Both the position numbers and the translations under genes were made by a program. A stretch of 64,000 nucleotides of DNA from Thermobacillus sp. ZCTH02-B1. Its GTDB lineage: Bacteria > Bacillota > Bacilli > Paenibacillales > Paenibacillaceae. This document shows, piece by piece, positions 16,728 through 25,185 of the stretch (positions are counted from its first letter, which is position 1; each line of letters starts with the position of its first letter). The notes under the pieces are model-generated. The model saw nothing but the letters and a program-made list of their open reading frames with translations. It did not search any database and was not told the DNA's origin. The stretch is taken from assembly GCF_002159085.1 (NCBI RefSeq), contig NZ_LZRU01000012.1:186001-250000 (forward strand), written 5' to 3'.

Positions 16728-17693
16728 TCAGAACGCGAACGTCTCGTCGGTGATCGGCGCAACCTTCGCCACCGCGTACGTCGTTCCCTTCTGCGAGAAA
16801 AAGTCGTACGTCGTACCTTCGTTCCGGATGCCGTTCATGACGATCGGATGGACCTCCTCGTCGGGGAACATCGTCTCGAATCCGAGGTTCATGAGCGCCT
16901 TGTTCGCGTTGTAGCGCACATAGGCTTTCACCTCCGGGGCGAGGCCGGTGTCCGCGTACACGTCGTCCGTATACGCGAGCTCGTTGTGGTACAGGTCGAG
17001 CAGGAACTCGTACCCCCAAACCGCCAGTTCCTCCCGCACGTGATCCGGAAACGTCTTGTACAGTTGCTGCGCGAAATACCCGACCGCGACCCCGTGGATC
17101 GACTCGTCCCGCAGAATGAGCGAGATCACCTCCGAGCTGCTGCGCAGGATGCCCAGCCCGCCCAGATACAGCGGATAGAAGAAGCCGGAGTAGAACAGGA
17201 ACGACTCCAGCATGACCGAAGCGAACATCGCCTTCCACAGGGTGACGGGGTCCCCGTCCCGGATCGAACGGTAGACGTCGGCGATCCGGCCCGCCTTGTA
17301 CTGCAGATTGCCGTTCTTCTTCACCCAGTCGAAGATCGCCTCGATCTCGGCATTCGTGCACAGCGTCGTGAAAATGTACGAATACGACTTCGCGTGGATC
17401 GCCTCGAAGGCCGCGAACACCGTGTACAGCGCCTTCTCCTGGAGATCCGGCGCGTGGCGCGCGATTTCGTTCATCCCGATGTTCGTCTGGATCGTGTCGA
17501 GCAGCGTGAGGCCCCCGAGCACCCGCTTGTACGTCTCCCGGTGCTCGAACCGGCTCCACTGCTTCACATCCTTGCTCACCGCGATCTCCTCGGGGAACCA
17601 GATCTGCCGCCACTGCTGATCCCAGAACGCCTTCACGAGCTCGCCGCCCTGCCGGTTCCAGTTCACCGCTTCGTATCCGTTCACACCGAGCAT
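16728..17693 (-). CDS. nrdF: Class Ib ribonucleotide reductase beta subunit NrdF
   Basis: A 321-residue subunit that holds the metal-tyrosyl radical cofactor. Likely ligands are Asp in LLDTIQTN, Glu and His in FEAIHAKSY, Glu in VMLESFLF, and Glu and His in SEVISLILRDESIHG; the radical Tyr lies in KSYSYIF. The frame is open far upstream inside nrdE, but the ATG at 17693 has GAGGAG upstream and matches family starts. It overlaps nrdE by 13 bases. NrdF works with NrdE, and NrdI activates its dimanganese centre. Confidence 0.95.
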   Translation of the reverse strand: MLGVNGYEAVNWNRQGGELVKAFWDQQWRQIWFPEEIAVSKDVKQWSRFEHRETYKRVLGGLTLLDTIQTNIGMNEIARHAPDLQEKALYTVFAAFEAIHAKSYSYIFTTLCTNAEIEAIFDWVKKNGNLQYKAGRIADVYRSIRDGDPVTLWKAMFASVMLESFLFYSGFFYPLYLGGLGILRSSSEVISLILRDESIHGVAVGYFAQQLYKTFPDHVREELAVWGYEFLLDLYHNELAYTDDVYADTGLAPEVKAYVRYNANKALMNLGFETMFPDEEVHPIVMNGIRNEGTTYDFFSQKGTTYAVAKVAPITDETFAF

Positions 17694-19777
17694 GCCGCAC
17701 ACTCCTCGATTTTCCGCAGCTTCTGCCGCACGTAATAGACCGTCTTGATTCCCTTCATCCACGCGTAATAATACAGCCGGGCGAGCCGTTCCGTCGTCCA
17801 CTCGTCGGTCACGTACAGCGTCATCGAGATGCCCTGGTCGACATGCCGCTGCGCCGCCGCATACAGATCCACCAGCCGGTAGGGGTCGATTTCCCAGGCT
17901 TCCTTGTACAGATGCCGGTTGCCGTCGTTCAGGAACGGCATCGGGTAGATCGTGCGGCTGTCCGCGTAGTCGCGCACCTCGACCCGCTCCGTGATCGGCG
18001 CGATCGACGCGGTGCAGTTCCGGATGTAGGAAATGCTGCCCGTCGGCGCGATCGCGAGCCGGTAGGCGTTGAACAGCCCGTGCCGCATGACCTGCTCCTG
18101 CAGCTCCCGCCACATCCGCCGCGTGATGACGGGGACGGTGCCGAGCGCCCGCCGTACGGCTTCGGGCAGCTCCCGCTCCTCCTTGTCCACGTACGGATCA
18201 AAATAGGAACCGTCCGCATAGTCGCTCAGCTCAAACCCGTGGAACGCCTCTCCCTTCTCCCGCGCCAGTCGCATCGAGGCAAGAAGCGAATAGTAGTTCA
18301 GCGCCTCCATGAACGCATCGACGAACCGAATCGACTCGTCCGAACCGTATTCGATCCCCTGCGACACGAGATGGCCGTGCAGGTTCATGACGCCGAGTCC
18401 GACCGCGTGCATGAGCCGGTTCCCCTTGCGGACGGACGGCACATTCCGGATGTCGGTCATGAGCGACACGTTGGTCAGGAGACGCATCGCCGTATCCACG
18501 AGCCGTTCAAAGTCCGTCCGCGTCGCCCGGTGGATGTCCAGCGAGCCGAGGTTGCAGGAGACATCCAAGCCGTATTCGTTCTCCTCGCCGTGGTCGCGGA
18601 TGAGGCTGGTCTCCTGCACCTGCAGAATTTCCGTGCACAGGTTGGACATCTTGATCCGTCCGAGGCGCTTGAGCGGATGCTTCGCGTTCGCGTTACCGTC
18701 GAACATCTCGAAGGGATACCCCGATTCGAACTGGGATTTCTTGATCTCCGTATACAGCTTCCGGGCGTTCACCCGTTTCAGCTTGCGGATGTTCGGATTG
18801 TCGAGCAGCTCGCGGTACATCCGGCTCATGTCGATCTCCGACATCCGCTTCCCGTATTCGCGGCGGATGTCGTACGGGCTGAACAGCGCGATCTCCTCGT
18901 CCCGCTTCATCAGCTCGAAGAAGATGTCCGGCACGATGACGCCGGTGGACAGCGTCGCGAGGCGCATCTTCTCGTCGGCGTTCGGCTTCTTCGCGGAAAT
19001 GAGGCTCTCGATGTCGGCATGGAAAATGTTCAGCCAGACGACGCCCGATCCGTTCCGCTGGCCGAGCTGGTTCGAGTACGAGAAGGCGTTCTCGAGCAGC
19101 TTCGCGACGGGCATGACGCCGCTCGCGCGGTTTTCGATGCCTTTGATCGGATCGCCGAGCGGGCGGATGTCCGTCAGGTTGACGCCGACGCCCCCGCCCA
19201 GGCGGGAAAGCTCCAGGCAATAGCCGATGTTGGCCGCGATGCTGTTCATCGAATCGTCCATCGTCAGCTTGAAGCAGCTCACCAGCTCGCCGCGCGCCCG
19301 CCTGCCGCTGTTCAGCATCGTCGGCGTCGCCGGCTGGTAGGCCGTCATCATCGCGTCGACGGCACGCTCCGCAAGCTCCCGGTCGCCGCGGGCGAGATAG
19401 AGGGCGGTGATCGCGACGCGGTCCTCGTACCGCTCCAGAATCTCGGACCCGTCCCGGCTCTTCAGCGCATAGCCGTCGTAGAACTTGCTCGCGCTCATGA
19501 ACGACGGGAACCGGAACCGGTAGCCGTACGCCCGCCCGAACAGCGCCGCGATGAACGCCATGTCGTATTGTTCGAGGAATTCCCGCTCATAGTAGCCTTC
19601 GTCGACGAGGCGGCGGATCTTCTCCTCCATATCGTCGAAATGGCGCATCCGGGGGTTGACATGCTCGAGAAAATAGCGCCTCGCCGCCTCCCGGTCCTTC
19701 GCGAGGTCGAGCCGTCCCGTCCGCCTGTAGTGGTGCAGCACCTCATTGTTCAGACGCAAATACGATTTCGCGCTCAC
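17681..19777 (-). CDS. nrdE: Class Ib ribonucleotide reductase alpha subunit NrdE
   Basis: A 698-residue catalytic subunit that converts ribonucleoside diphosphates to deoxy forms. Active-site parts are visible: SCFKLTM (redox Cys), NLCTEI (thiyl Cys), SCNLGSLD (second redox Cys), and APTGSISYI. The C-terminal ECAACSV holds the CxxC pair that NrdH reduces. No ATP cone is seen at the N-terminus, as expected for class Ib. Its start lies within the end of nrdI. Confidence 0.96.
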   Translation of the reverse strand: MSAKSYLRLNNEVLHHYRRTGRLDLAKDREAARRYFLEHVNPRMRHFDDMEEKIRRLVDEGYYEREFLEQYDMAFIAALFGRAYGYRFRFPSFMSASKFYDGYALKSRDGSEILERYEDRVAITALYLARGDRELAERAVDAMMTAYQPATPTMLNSGRRARGELVSCFKLTMDDSMNSIAANIGYCLELSRLGGGVGVNLTDIRPLGDPIKGIENRASGVMPVAKLLENAFSYSNQLGQRNGSGVVWLNIFHADIESLISAKKPNADEKMRLATLSTGVIVPDIFFELMKRDEEIALFSPYDIRREYGKRMSEIDMSRMYRELLDNPNIRKLKRVNARKLYTEIKKSQFESGYPFEMFDGNANAKHPLKRLGRIKMSNLCTEILQVQETSLIRDHGEENEYGLDVSCNLGSLDIHRATRTDFERLVDTAMRLLTNVSLMTDIRNVPSVRKGNRLMHAVGLGVMNLHGHLVSQGIEYGSDESIRFVDAFMEALNYYSLLASMRLAREKGEAFHGFELSDYADGSYFDPYVDKEERELPEAVRRALGTVPVITRRMWRELQEQVMRHGLFNAYRLAIAPTGSISYIRNCTASIAPITERVEVRDYADSRTIYPMPFLNDGNRHLYKEAWEIDPYRLVDLYAAAQRHVDQGISMTLYVTDEWTTERLARLYYYAWMKGIKTVYYVRQKLRKIEECAACSV

Positions 19778-20144
19778 GCCCGCTTCCCTCCCCGATCCGT
19801 TCCAGGTAAAACTGCCGGATGGCCTCGTAATCCCGCGGAAAGCCGCGCAATTCCAGCTTCCTAACGAGCGGCACGTTCCACCGCTCCGCGATCAGGTCGC
19901 CGGCCCGGCCGAAATGCGCATGGCCGAAATTGCGGTTGCCGCTCGCAACCACCCCCCGGCAATACGCGCCGTTCCGGTTCATGAACACTTCCACGACCGG
20001 CGGCACTTCCCCGAGCCCGTCGGTATAGGTCAGAAGCAGAAACGGTTCTCCGACCGTCGTGTCCCCGCGGATCTCGATTCCGGGCAGCCCGAGCTGCAGG
20101 AAGATGTGGCGGACATTGCCCGTTCGGCTGGCGTAAGCGATCAT
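19743..20144 (-). CDS. nrdI: Flavodoxin-like RNR activator NrdI
   Basis: A 133-residue flavoprotein that supplies oxidant to assemble the NrdF dimanganese-tyrosyl centre. Family marks are MIAYASRTGNVRHIF (FMN phosphate loop), LTYTDGLGEVPP, and GVVASGNRNFGHAHFG. The longer open frame upstream lacks similarity. The ATG at 20144 overlaps the nrdH stop as ATGA, and the tail overlaps nrdE by 35 bases. Confidence 0.93.
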   Translation of the reverse strand: MIAYASRTGNVRHIFLQLGLPGIEIRGDTTVGEPFLLLTYTDGLGEVPPVVEVFMNRNGAYCRGVVASGNRNFGHAHFGRAGDLIAERWNVPLVRKLELRGFPRDYEAIRQFYLERIGEGSGREREIVFASEQ

Positions 20145-20365
20145 CCGTGCCCGCCCCCCAGCTTCGCGAGCATCGCTTCGGGATCCGTCCAGAACCTGCC
20201 GTCCGCTTCGAGCGCCGGCACGGTCCGCACGCCGGCGGTGATCAGCCGTTCCCGGGCCGATTCCTCCTTGTCGATGTCGACGATCTCCACTTCCCTGCCG
20301 GAACGCCGCACCTCGGACTTGATCCAGAGACACCGGGGACAGACGGTTTTCGTGTACAGTTTCAT
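20141..20365 (-). CDS. nrdH: NrdH-redoxin
   Basis: A 74-residue glutaredoxin-like protein that reduces NrdE using thioredoxin reductase. The active site is CPRC in YTKTVCPRCLWIK near residue 9, with the cis-Pro in RTVPAL. CPRC is less usual than the CVQC/CMQC of well-studied NrdH. The ATG at 20365 has AAGGAGG nine bases upstream. It is the first gene of the operon, behind a riboswitch terminator. Confidence 0.9.
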   Translation of the reverse strand: MKLYTKTVCPRCLWIKSEVRRSGREVEIVDIDKEESARERLITAGVRTVPALEADGRFWTDPEAMLAKLGGGHG

Positions 20366-20414
20366 CGGCGTACGCCTCCTTTTTCCCTTGCACGATTGGA
20401 CAAAAGACAGCAGG

Positions 20415-20450
20415 AGACAAAACAAAGGGCACCCTCTCCCGAGGATGCCC
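20415..20450 (-). terminator. Riboswitch terminator before nrdH
   Basis: GGGCATCC pairs with GGGTGCCC (one G-U) around an 8-base loop, followed on the minus strand by TTTGTTTTGTC. It lies between the B12 aptamer and nrdH, as expected for an expression platform. Confidence 0.8.
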
Positions 20451-20555
20451 GACGACAGCAGCATGATCGGACCGGACGAGCCGCGGCGCTTCTTCATGCG
20501 CCCGACCGTCCGCATGCTTCGGCCGTCCCTTCTCTCACCCCCCGAAGACAAGGAA

Positions 20556-20725
20556 ACGTTCGTTCCGCCGGGCAGGTCTCCTGGCTTCGCTTCATCCTCC
20601 CGTTCCCTTCCCATGCGCCGGGGCGCACAGTGGATGTGAACGTTCGTCCGCGTCACAGTTGCGGGGACAGCGCCGGATTCGCACCGGCTTCCCTATGAAA
20701 CCGCCTTCGCGGTACCCGCCGGAAC
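20556..20725 (-). ncRNA. Cobalamin (B12) riboswitch controlling nrdHIEF
   Basis: On the minus strand, in order, are the conserved aptamer blocks: AGGGAAGCCGGTGCGAATCC, GGCGCTGTCCCCGCAACTGT (the B12 box, 20684-20655), and the closing GCCAGGAGACCTGCC (20584-20570). AACGAACGTT and GAACGTTC at 20556-20563 and 20637-20646 could make the kissing loop seen in B12 riboswitches. With the terminator downstream, bound cobalamin should switch off nrdHIEF. A CAATATAT core at 20726-20733 resembles part of an NrdR box; no second box was found. Confidence 0.93.
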
Positions 20726-20731
20726 CAATAT

Positions 20732-21658
20732 ATGCAATTGTCAACCGCGCTGCTGCCGACGGCCGTCATGATTTTCTATGTCATGCATTTCCGCAAATTT
20801 CTGCAGATTCGTCCCCTGGCCCGGGCGAAAGTGCTGGAGCACATGTCCGAAGGCATCCTGATCGCGGACGAGCGGAACCGGATCATCGATTCGAATCCGG
20901 CCGCCCGCAGCCTTGCACTCGGGGCTCAAGGGAAACGGTTCGGCGCGTCGCTGACGGATCTGTTCGCCGATCATCCGGAGCTGAAAGCGGCTTGCACATC
21001 CGGTGAGCAGAGACGGCTGGAGGCGAAAATCGGCGAAAAATGGTTCGATGTCCGACTCATTCCGCTGCGGATCCGTGACGAGCGAACCGGAACGCTGTTG
21101 ATTTTCGCGGATATCACCGGGCGAAAGCTTGCCGAGGGGGAACTGATCCGGCGCGCGACGACGGACGGATTGACCGGGCTCTCCAACCGGCTGCATTTCT
21201 TCGAGAAACTGCACGAGGCCGCCGAATCGTGCCGTTCGTCCGGCGAGCCGCTCAGTCTCATGGTGATCGATCTCGATCATTTCAAAAGCATCAACGACCG
21301 GTACGGCCATACGACGGGCGATCGGCTGCTGTGCTGCTTCTCCGGGCTGCTGCGGGATGCGGCGGGATCCGGCCATACGTCCGGACGGATCGGCGGGGAG
21401 GAATTCGCCGTTTTCTGCCCGGGGCTGAACGGCGAAGCCGCCTACCGGCTGGCCGAAACGATCCGGCTGCGCGCCGCCGGGGAGCCGATCGTCCTGGAAA
21501 ACGGTGAGACGATCGCCTATACGGTCAGCATCGGCATTGCCGAGCTGCACGGCCCCGACATGACCGTGGAGTCGTTGTATGCCGCGGCCGACAATGGCCT
21601 CTACGTCTCGAAGGTCAGCGGCAGAAACCGCACGACGCTGGCGGGACGGAGCGCCTGA
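20732..21658 (+). CDS. PAS-GGDEF diguanylate cyclase, 5'-truncated
   Basis: The 308-residue frame starts inside what looks like the final membrane helix of a 7TM histidine-kinase-type sensor (LLPTAVMIFYVMHFRKF), then a PAS domain (LEHMSEGILIADERNRIIDSNP, split here by position: about residues 36-57), FADITGRK, and a GGDEF domain with DGLTGLSNR, DLDHFKSINDRYGH and the catalytic GGEEF. Related proteins have about 200 more residues of membrane sensor. A TGA closes the frame at 20696 and there is no ribosome site before the ATG. The catalytic part looks intact. It is likely a remnant or a weakly expressed soluble form. Confidence 0.75.
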   Translation: MQLSTALLPTAVMIFYVMHFRKFLQIRPLARAKVLEHMSEGILIADERNRIIDSNPAARSLALGAQGKRFGASLTDLFADHPELKAACTSGEQRRLEAKIGEKWFDVRLIPLRIRDERTGTLLIFADITGRKLAEGELIRRATTDGLTGLSNRLHFFEKLHEAAESCRSSGEPLSLMVIDLDHFKSINDRYGHTTGDRLLCCFSGLLRDAAGSGHTSGRIGGEEFAVFCPGLNGEAAYRLAETIRLRAAGEPIVLENGETIAYTVSIGIAELHGPDMTVESLYAAADNGLYVSKVSGRNRTTLAGRSA

Positions 21659-21910
21659 TTGCAGCACAAAAGCTCCTGCGCGACTCGGGATCCCGCTCGC
21701 AGGCCTGCACGCGGTGGCAGGCGTTGCAGATCCGGGGGGTTATGGTCTGCGGGCGGATAACCGGGCAGGGCAGGGACGCGGACGCAAGCGCTGGCGGAAG
21801 CGGAAAGGAAGCGGCAGCGTCGGATATGGCGGAAGCCGGCGAACAGGCGGGATGGTTTTCGGGGAAAATCCGTGCGGAACATGGAAGATGCGCGCGGGAG
21901 CCGGCGGCGC

Positions 21911-22327
21911 CTAGTAGCGGTGCCTGACGCCCTTCAGCGCCGGAGCTCCCTCGAAATGGGAGTCCAGCACGACGAGCGTCCGGCAGCCGATCAAGCCCGG
22001 CTCCGCGACCAGCTCGTTCGTCACCGTCGCGCTGAGCACGAAGCCGGCCTCCGCCACCATCGGCTCGTCCCGGCCGTATTCGATCGCGTCGTCGTAATCT
22101 TCCTCGAGCAGCCGCTCCGGGTCGATCAGCACGGACGTGTACACCGTCCCCGTCGGCAGGAAGTAAGCCGCCAGGAAAAACGGCCGGTCGGCCGGATAGC
22201 CGCCAAAGCAGAGGCGCTCGCCGTAATAGCGGAGCACCGTGCCGACGAAGAGCGGCAGGAAGCCGTCCGGGAGCTCCAGATGTTCGACTTGTCTGGTATC
22301 CACCGATATCCATGAATCCTGACGCAT
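21911..22327 (-). CDS. Hypothetical protein, 138 residues
   Basis: I do not recognise this family. The sequence is acidic and compact, with alternating hydrophobic strands (VLRYYGERLCFGGYP, FFLAAYFLPTGTVYTSV, GLIGCRTLVVLDSHFEG) and no signal peptide or membrane helix, suggesting a small soluble beta-rich protein. The ATG at 22327 has AAGG ten bases upstream; an ATG six codons earlier lacks a site. A good promoter lies 60 bases upstream. It stands alone between the GGDEF remnant and the urease operon; the 252 bases after it hold nothing I can name. Confidence 0.7.
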   Translation of the reverse strand: MRQDSWISVDTRQVEHLELPDGFLPLFVGTVLRYYGERLCFGGYPADRPFFLAAYFLPTGTVYTSVLIDPERLLEEDYDDAIEYGRDEPMVAEAGFVLSATVTNELVAEPGLIGCRTLVVLDSHFEGAPALKGVRHRY

Positions 22328-22386
22328 GCTGTTCCATCCTTCCATCGGATCGACCGTATGAGCAGCCGGCAGCCCCGTACAGGTTC

Positions 22387-22416
22387 ACTATAATGGATGT
22401 ACAGCGACAGCCGCAA
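22387..22416 (-). promoter_or_regulatory. Promoter of the 138-residue hypothetical gene
   Basis: TTGCGG (22416-22411) and TATAGT (22392-22387) are separated by 18 bases on the minus strand, just after the urease-operon terminator. Confidence 0.6.
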
Positions 22417-22452
22417 GCGGCCGGTGTCGCAGCGCACTGCCTTCGTCGACCG

Positions 22453-22483
22453 AAAAAAAAAGCGCAAGGCCGGCGCCTTGCGC
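22453..22483 (-). terminator. Terminator of the urease operon
   Basis: GCGCAAGGC and GCCTTGCGC form a perfect 9-base stem with a 4-base loop, followed on the minus strand by nine Ts. It comes 56 bases after the stop of the Cys-rich gene and is the first terminator seen after ureD. Confidence 0.92.
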
Positions 22484-22539
22484 GTATTCCGCCTGTTGAG
22501 AAACGGTCAACGGGCTGTATGGCCGTTCCATGACGCGGC

Positions 22540-22710
22540 TCAACTTTCCGGATCCGGCTCGCACCACAATCCACCGGGATCGCTGGTGCTGTCTCCGCAA
22601 CAGCCGTTCCACTGGCCGCAGTTGAAGCATTTCCATTTGGCGAACCACCACTCCATCTTGAAACCGCACACCGGGCAGCGCGGAATCACCGTCGCCTCTC
22701 TCGGCTCCAT
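22540..22710 (-). CDS. Cys-rich zinc-ribbon-like small protein
   Basis: A 56-residue protein with CPVCG (about residue 12), KCFNCGQWNGCCGD (about residue 28) and a final WCEPDPES: seven cysteines, two CxxC pairs and a CC, a likely metal-binding knuckle. GGGGAGAGG precedes the ATG at 22710. It lies 103 bases after ureD with no terminator or clear promoter between, so it may be the last gene of the urease operon. A role in nickel or zinc handling is only a guess; such short zinc ribbons are common in Paenibacillaceae. Confidence 0.7.
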   Translation of the reverse strand: MEPREATVIPRCPVCGFKMEWWFAKWKCFNCGQWNGCCGDSTSDPGGLWCEPDPES

Positions 22711-22813
22711 CTCAACCTCTCCCCTCGGATACACATGCGGATCACGTCTGAATGAGGATGGTTCAACATCCACGGCCCGGATTCCTGCGGGCCAACGAAA
22801 TTCGAAACCGCCG

Positions 22814-23716
22814 CTATTCCGTCCACACCGTCTCCGGCATGGCAAGGAGCGTGCGCCGCAGCGCGCGCCAGGCGGCTTCGAGCACCCGCTGCAGCCGCCA
22901 CGCCGCGTCGCCGGCGGCCATGACGACGATGCCGTGTCGCCAGGTGCGCGAGGCGCCCGCGAGACAGCCGCCGGGCACGGTCGCGGCCGCCTGCTCCGCC
23001 GCCTCGCGGGCCGCCTCGAGATGGAGCGTGTCGAGCCGGTCGGAGAAGCAGTACAACATGCCGATGTGGGTGCGGTCTTCCCAGGCGCCGGGCGCTGCGA
23101 TCCGGTGCTTCGCCGGCTCGATATGCTGCCGGCTGCGGAAGATCGGTTCTCCGCCGCGGCGAACGACAAGCTCCGAATCATACCGCCGGAACGCGAATCG
23201 CTCGCCGCGGCCCGCACGGCCCGGACAGAGAATCTCGGACGACAGCCAGACGGCGCCGGGCCCGAGCTCGACCTCGGTGCGCGCGTCCAGCTCCGCGTCC
23301 CGATACAGCATGAGCGGCTCCATCATCGCCTGGATGCATGCTTCTTCCCGCAGGGTGTACCGCTGCATCAGCAAGGCGCCGCGGCCGGGAGGCGACGGAT
23401 GGACGCGCGTGTGCCCCTGGTTCGTCAGGTAAACGCGCGCGCCCTTCTCCGCCGTCCACTCCATCTCGTAGCGGTCGCCGGCGAGCATGCCGGGCGAGGC
23501 GTCCATCACGATGACGGCAAGCTCGTGCGGACGATCGAACGCCTTCGCGATCTTGAGCGGCGCGGTGTGCAGCTTCGAGGAGAGAACGGTGCGCCCGCCG
23601 CGGACGGCGAAGGCGGCCTCGAGGCGCGCCGGTCCGAGCAGCGGCCCGTTCGGACCCGCGGGAGCGGGTTCACCGGCCGGCGGAGCGCCTGCCGGCGCCC
23701 GATCGTCAATGCGCAT
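22814..23716 (-). CDS. ureD: Urease accessory protein UreD
   Basis: A 300-residue accessory protein (UreH in some species) that binds apo-urease and helps deliver nickel from UreG. Family segments include [29 protein letters not shown] and [17 protein letters not shown]. The first 25 residues (Ala/Pro/Gly-rich) are not conserved. The ATG at 23716 overlaps ureG by 11 bases; an ATG at 23746 is open but abuts its ribosome site. UreD comes last in the enzyme cluster, after ureG. Confidence 0.92.
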   Translation of the reverse strand: MRIDDRAPAGAPPAGEPAPAGPNGPLLGPARLEAAFAVRGGRTVLSSKLHTAPLKIAKAFDRPHELAVIVMDASPGMLAGDRYEMEWTAEKGARVYLTNQGHTRVHPSPPGRGALLMQRYTLREEACIQAMMEPLMLYRDAELDARTEVELGPGAVWLSSEILCPGRAGRGERFAFRRYDSELVVRRGGEPIFRSRQHIEPAKHRIAAPGAWEDRTHIGMLYCFSDRLDTLHLEAAREAAEQAAATVPGGCLAGASRTWRHGIVVMAAGDAAWRLQRVLEAAWRALRRTLLAMPETVWTE

Positions 23717-24389
23717 GCTCGATGCCGCGGGCATGCTGCAGTTCATGCTCCAGCCAGCCGACGACCCGGTCGAGCCCTTCGCCCTTGAGCAGATTAGTGA
23801 ACACGTAAGGCCGGCCGCCCCGCATCCGGACCGTGTCCTCCTCCATCACCTTCAGGCTCGCGCCGACATGCTCCGCGAGATCGATCTTGTTGATGACGAG
23901 CAGGTCGGAGCGCGTGATGCCGGGACCGCCCTTGCGGGGAATTTTTTCCCCCTGCGCCACATCGATGATGTAGATGAACCGGTCCGCGAGCTCCGGGCTG
24001 AACGCCGCGGCCAGATTGTCCCCGCCGCTCTCGATCAGGATGAAGTCGAGATCCGGGAACCGGCTCTGCAATTCCTCGATCGCCTCGAAGTTCATCGAAG
24101 CGTCCTCCCGGATCGCCGTGTGCGGGCATCCGCCCGTCTCGATGCCGATGATCCGCTCCTCCGGCAGGCAGCCGGTCTTCACGAGGATGCGCGCGTCCTC
24201 CGCCGTGTAGATGTCGTTCGTGATGACCGCGATGCTGTAGCGGTCGCGCATCGCCTTTGCAATCTTCTCGACGAGCGCCGTCTTGCCGGATCCGACGGGC
24301 CCGCCGATGCCGATCCGCACCGGGCGGTCCGCCGGAACGGGCGGCGTCTCCCAGTCATGATGGTGATGATGCCCTTGTCCCTGACACAT
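23706..24389 (-). CDS. ureG: Urease accessory GTPase UreG
   Basis: A 227-residue SIMIBI GTPase that uses GTP to insert nickel into urease. Motifs: P-loop [15 protein letters not shown] (about residues 27-41), the nickel-site CPH in [34 protein letters not shown] and [11 protein letters not shown]. The N-terminus contains HHHHHD at residues 7-12, a possible metal-storage tail. GGAAGGG precedes the ATG. No ureE is present in the cluster. Confidence 0.96.
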   Translation of the reverse strand: MCQGQGHHHHHDWETPPVPADRPVRIGIGGPVGSGKTALVEKIAKAMRDRYSIAVITNDIYTAEDARILVKTGCLPEERIIGIETGGCPHTAIREDASMNFEAIEELQSRFPDLDFILIESGGDNLAAAFSPELADRFIYIIDVAQGEKIPRKGGPGITRSDLLVINKIDLAEHVGASLKVMEEDTVRMRGGRPYVFTNLLKGEGLDRVVGWLEHELQHARGIEHAH

Positions 24390-24429
24390 GGGGATCCCTT
24401 CCTTTCGCGGTTTGTCGGCCCCGGCGTTA

Positions 24430-25161
24430 TCAGGACATGAACAGCCGGGAATACAGCGTCTCGTGGCGCATGGCCATCAGTTCCGCAAGCGGCGTGCAGG
24501 CGTAAGCTTCCTCCGGTTCGAGCCGCTTCGCGATCTCCCACCCGTGCGCGACGAGCGGAAGAAGGCGGGCGATGATCGCCTGCCCCGCCGTCTGCCCGAT
24601 CGCCATGAGCCGGAGCGAGCTGTTCACGCAGGTGACGAGATTGCCGTACAGCAGCCCCTGCACCGCCCGATGAAGCGGAAAGCCGAGCCGCCGGCACAGA
24701 AACCCGAAGACGAGCGGATGCGTCGCGAGGCACCGGTCGCTTCGATGCGCTTCCTCCAGCGGCTGGAGATCAAGCTCCGGATATACGTCCTGCGCCAGAC
24801 GGAGCAGCCGGCGGCCCATCTTCTCGGCCGCGGCGCGCGATTCGGAGGCCGCGCGCTGGAGATGGACGAGGCGCTCGATTCGCCAGGCGTATTCCCAGTC
24901 CCCCGGCGGACAGGCGTACACCGCCTTCACGATCATCGCGTCGAGGGTCGCCCAGTTCTGCAGCAGCATCGTCTCGGCGTACCGCCGGAGATCCCCGGCG
25001 GTCCGGACCCGCCCCTCCTGCACCATCGTCTCGAGGCCGAAGGAATGCGAGAAGCCGCCGATCGGCAGCGCGGAATCGAGCAGCTGCTGCAGCCTGAGCC
25101 ACGACACGTCCGCATCGCCGCCCGCGCCTCCTCCGCCAGGACCATGGAGCGCCTCCGCCAC
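24430..25161 (-). CDS. ureF: Urease accessory protein UreF
   Basis: A 243-residue all-helical protein that bridges UreG and UreD on apo-urease. Recognisable stretches are [18 protein letters not shown] near the N-terminus, [13 protein letters not shown] in the middle and [10 protein letters not shown] at the end. The start is uncertain: three GTG codons follow GGAGGAG within nine bases; the GTG at 25161 has the best spacing. It lies 24 bases after ureC, where ureE would be expected. Confidence 0.92.
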   Translation of the reverse strand: MAEALHGPGGGGAGGDADVSWLRLQQLLDSALPIGGFSHSFGLETMVQEGRVRTAGDLRRYAETMLLQNWATLDAMIVKAVYACPPGDWEYAWRIERLVHLQRAASESRAAAEKMGRRLLRLAQDVYPELDLQPLEEAHRSDRCLATHPLVFGFLCRRLGFPLHRAVQGLLYGNLVTCVNSSLRLMAIGQTAGQAIIARLLPLVAHGWEIAKRLEPEEAYACTPLAELMAMRHETLYSRLFMS

Positions 25162-25185
25162 CTGCACCACCTCCTCCGTTCCGCC

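Noticed and set aside
20726-20740. NrdR box upstream of nrdHIEF
   Set aside because: Only one site with a CAATATAT core was seen. NrdR normally uses two boxes about three helical turns apart, so this was not annotated.
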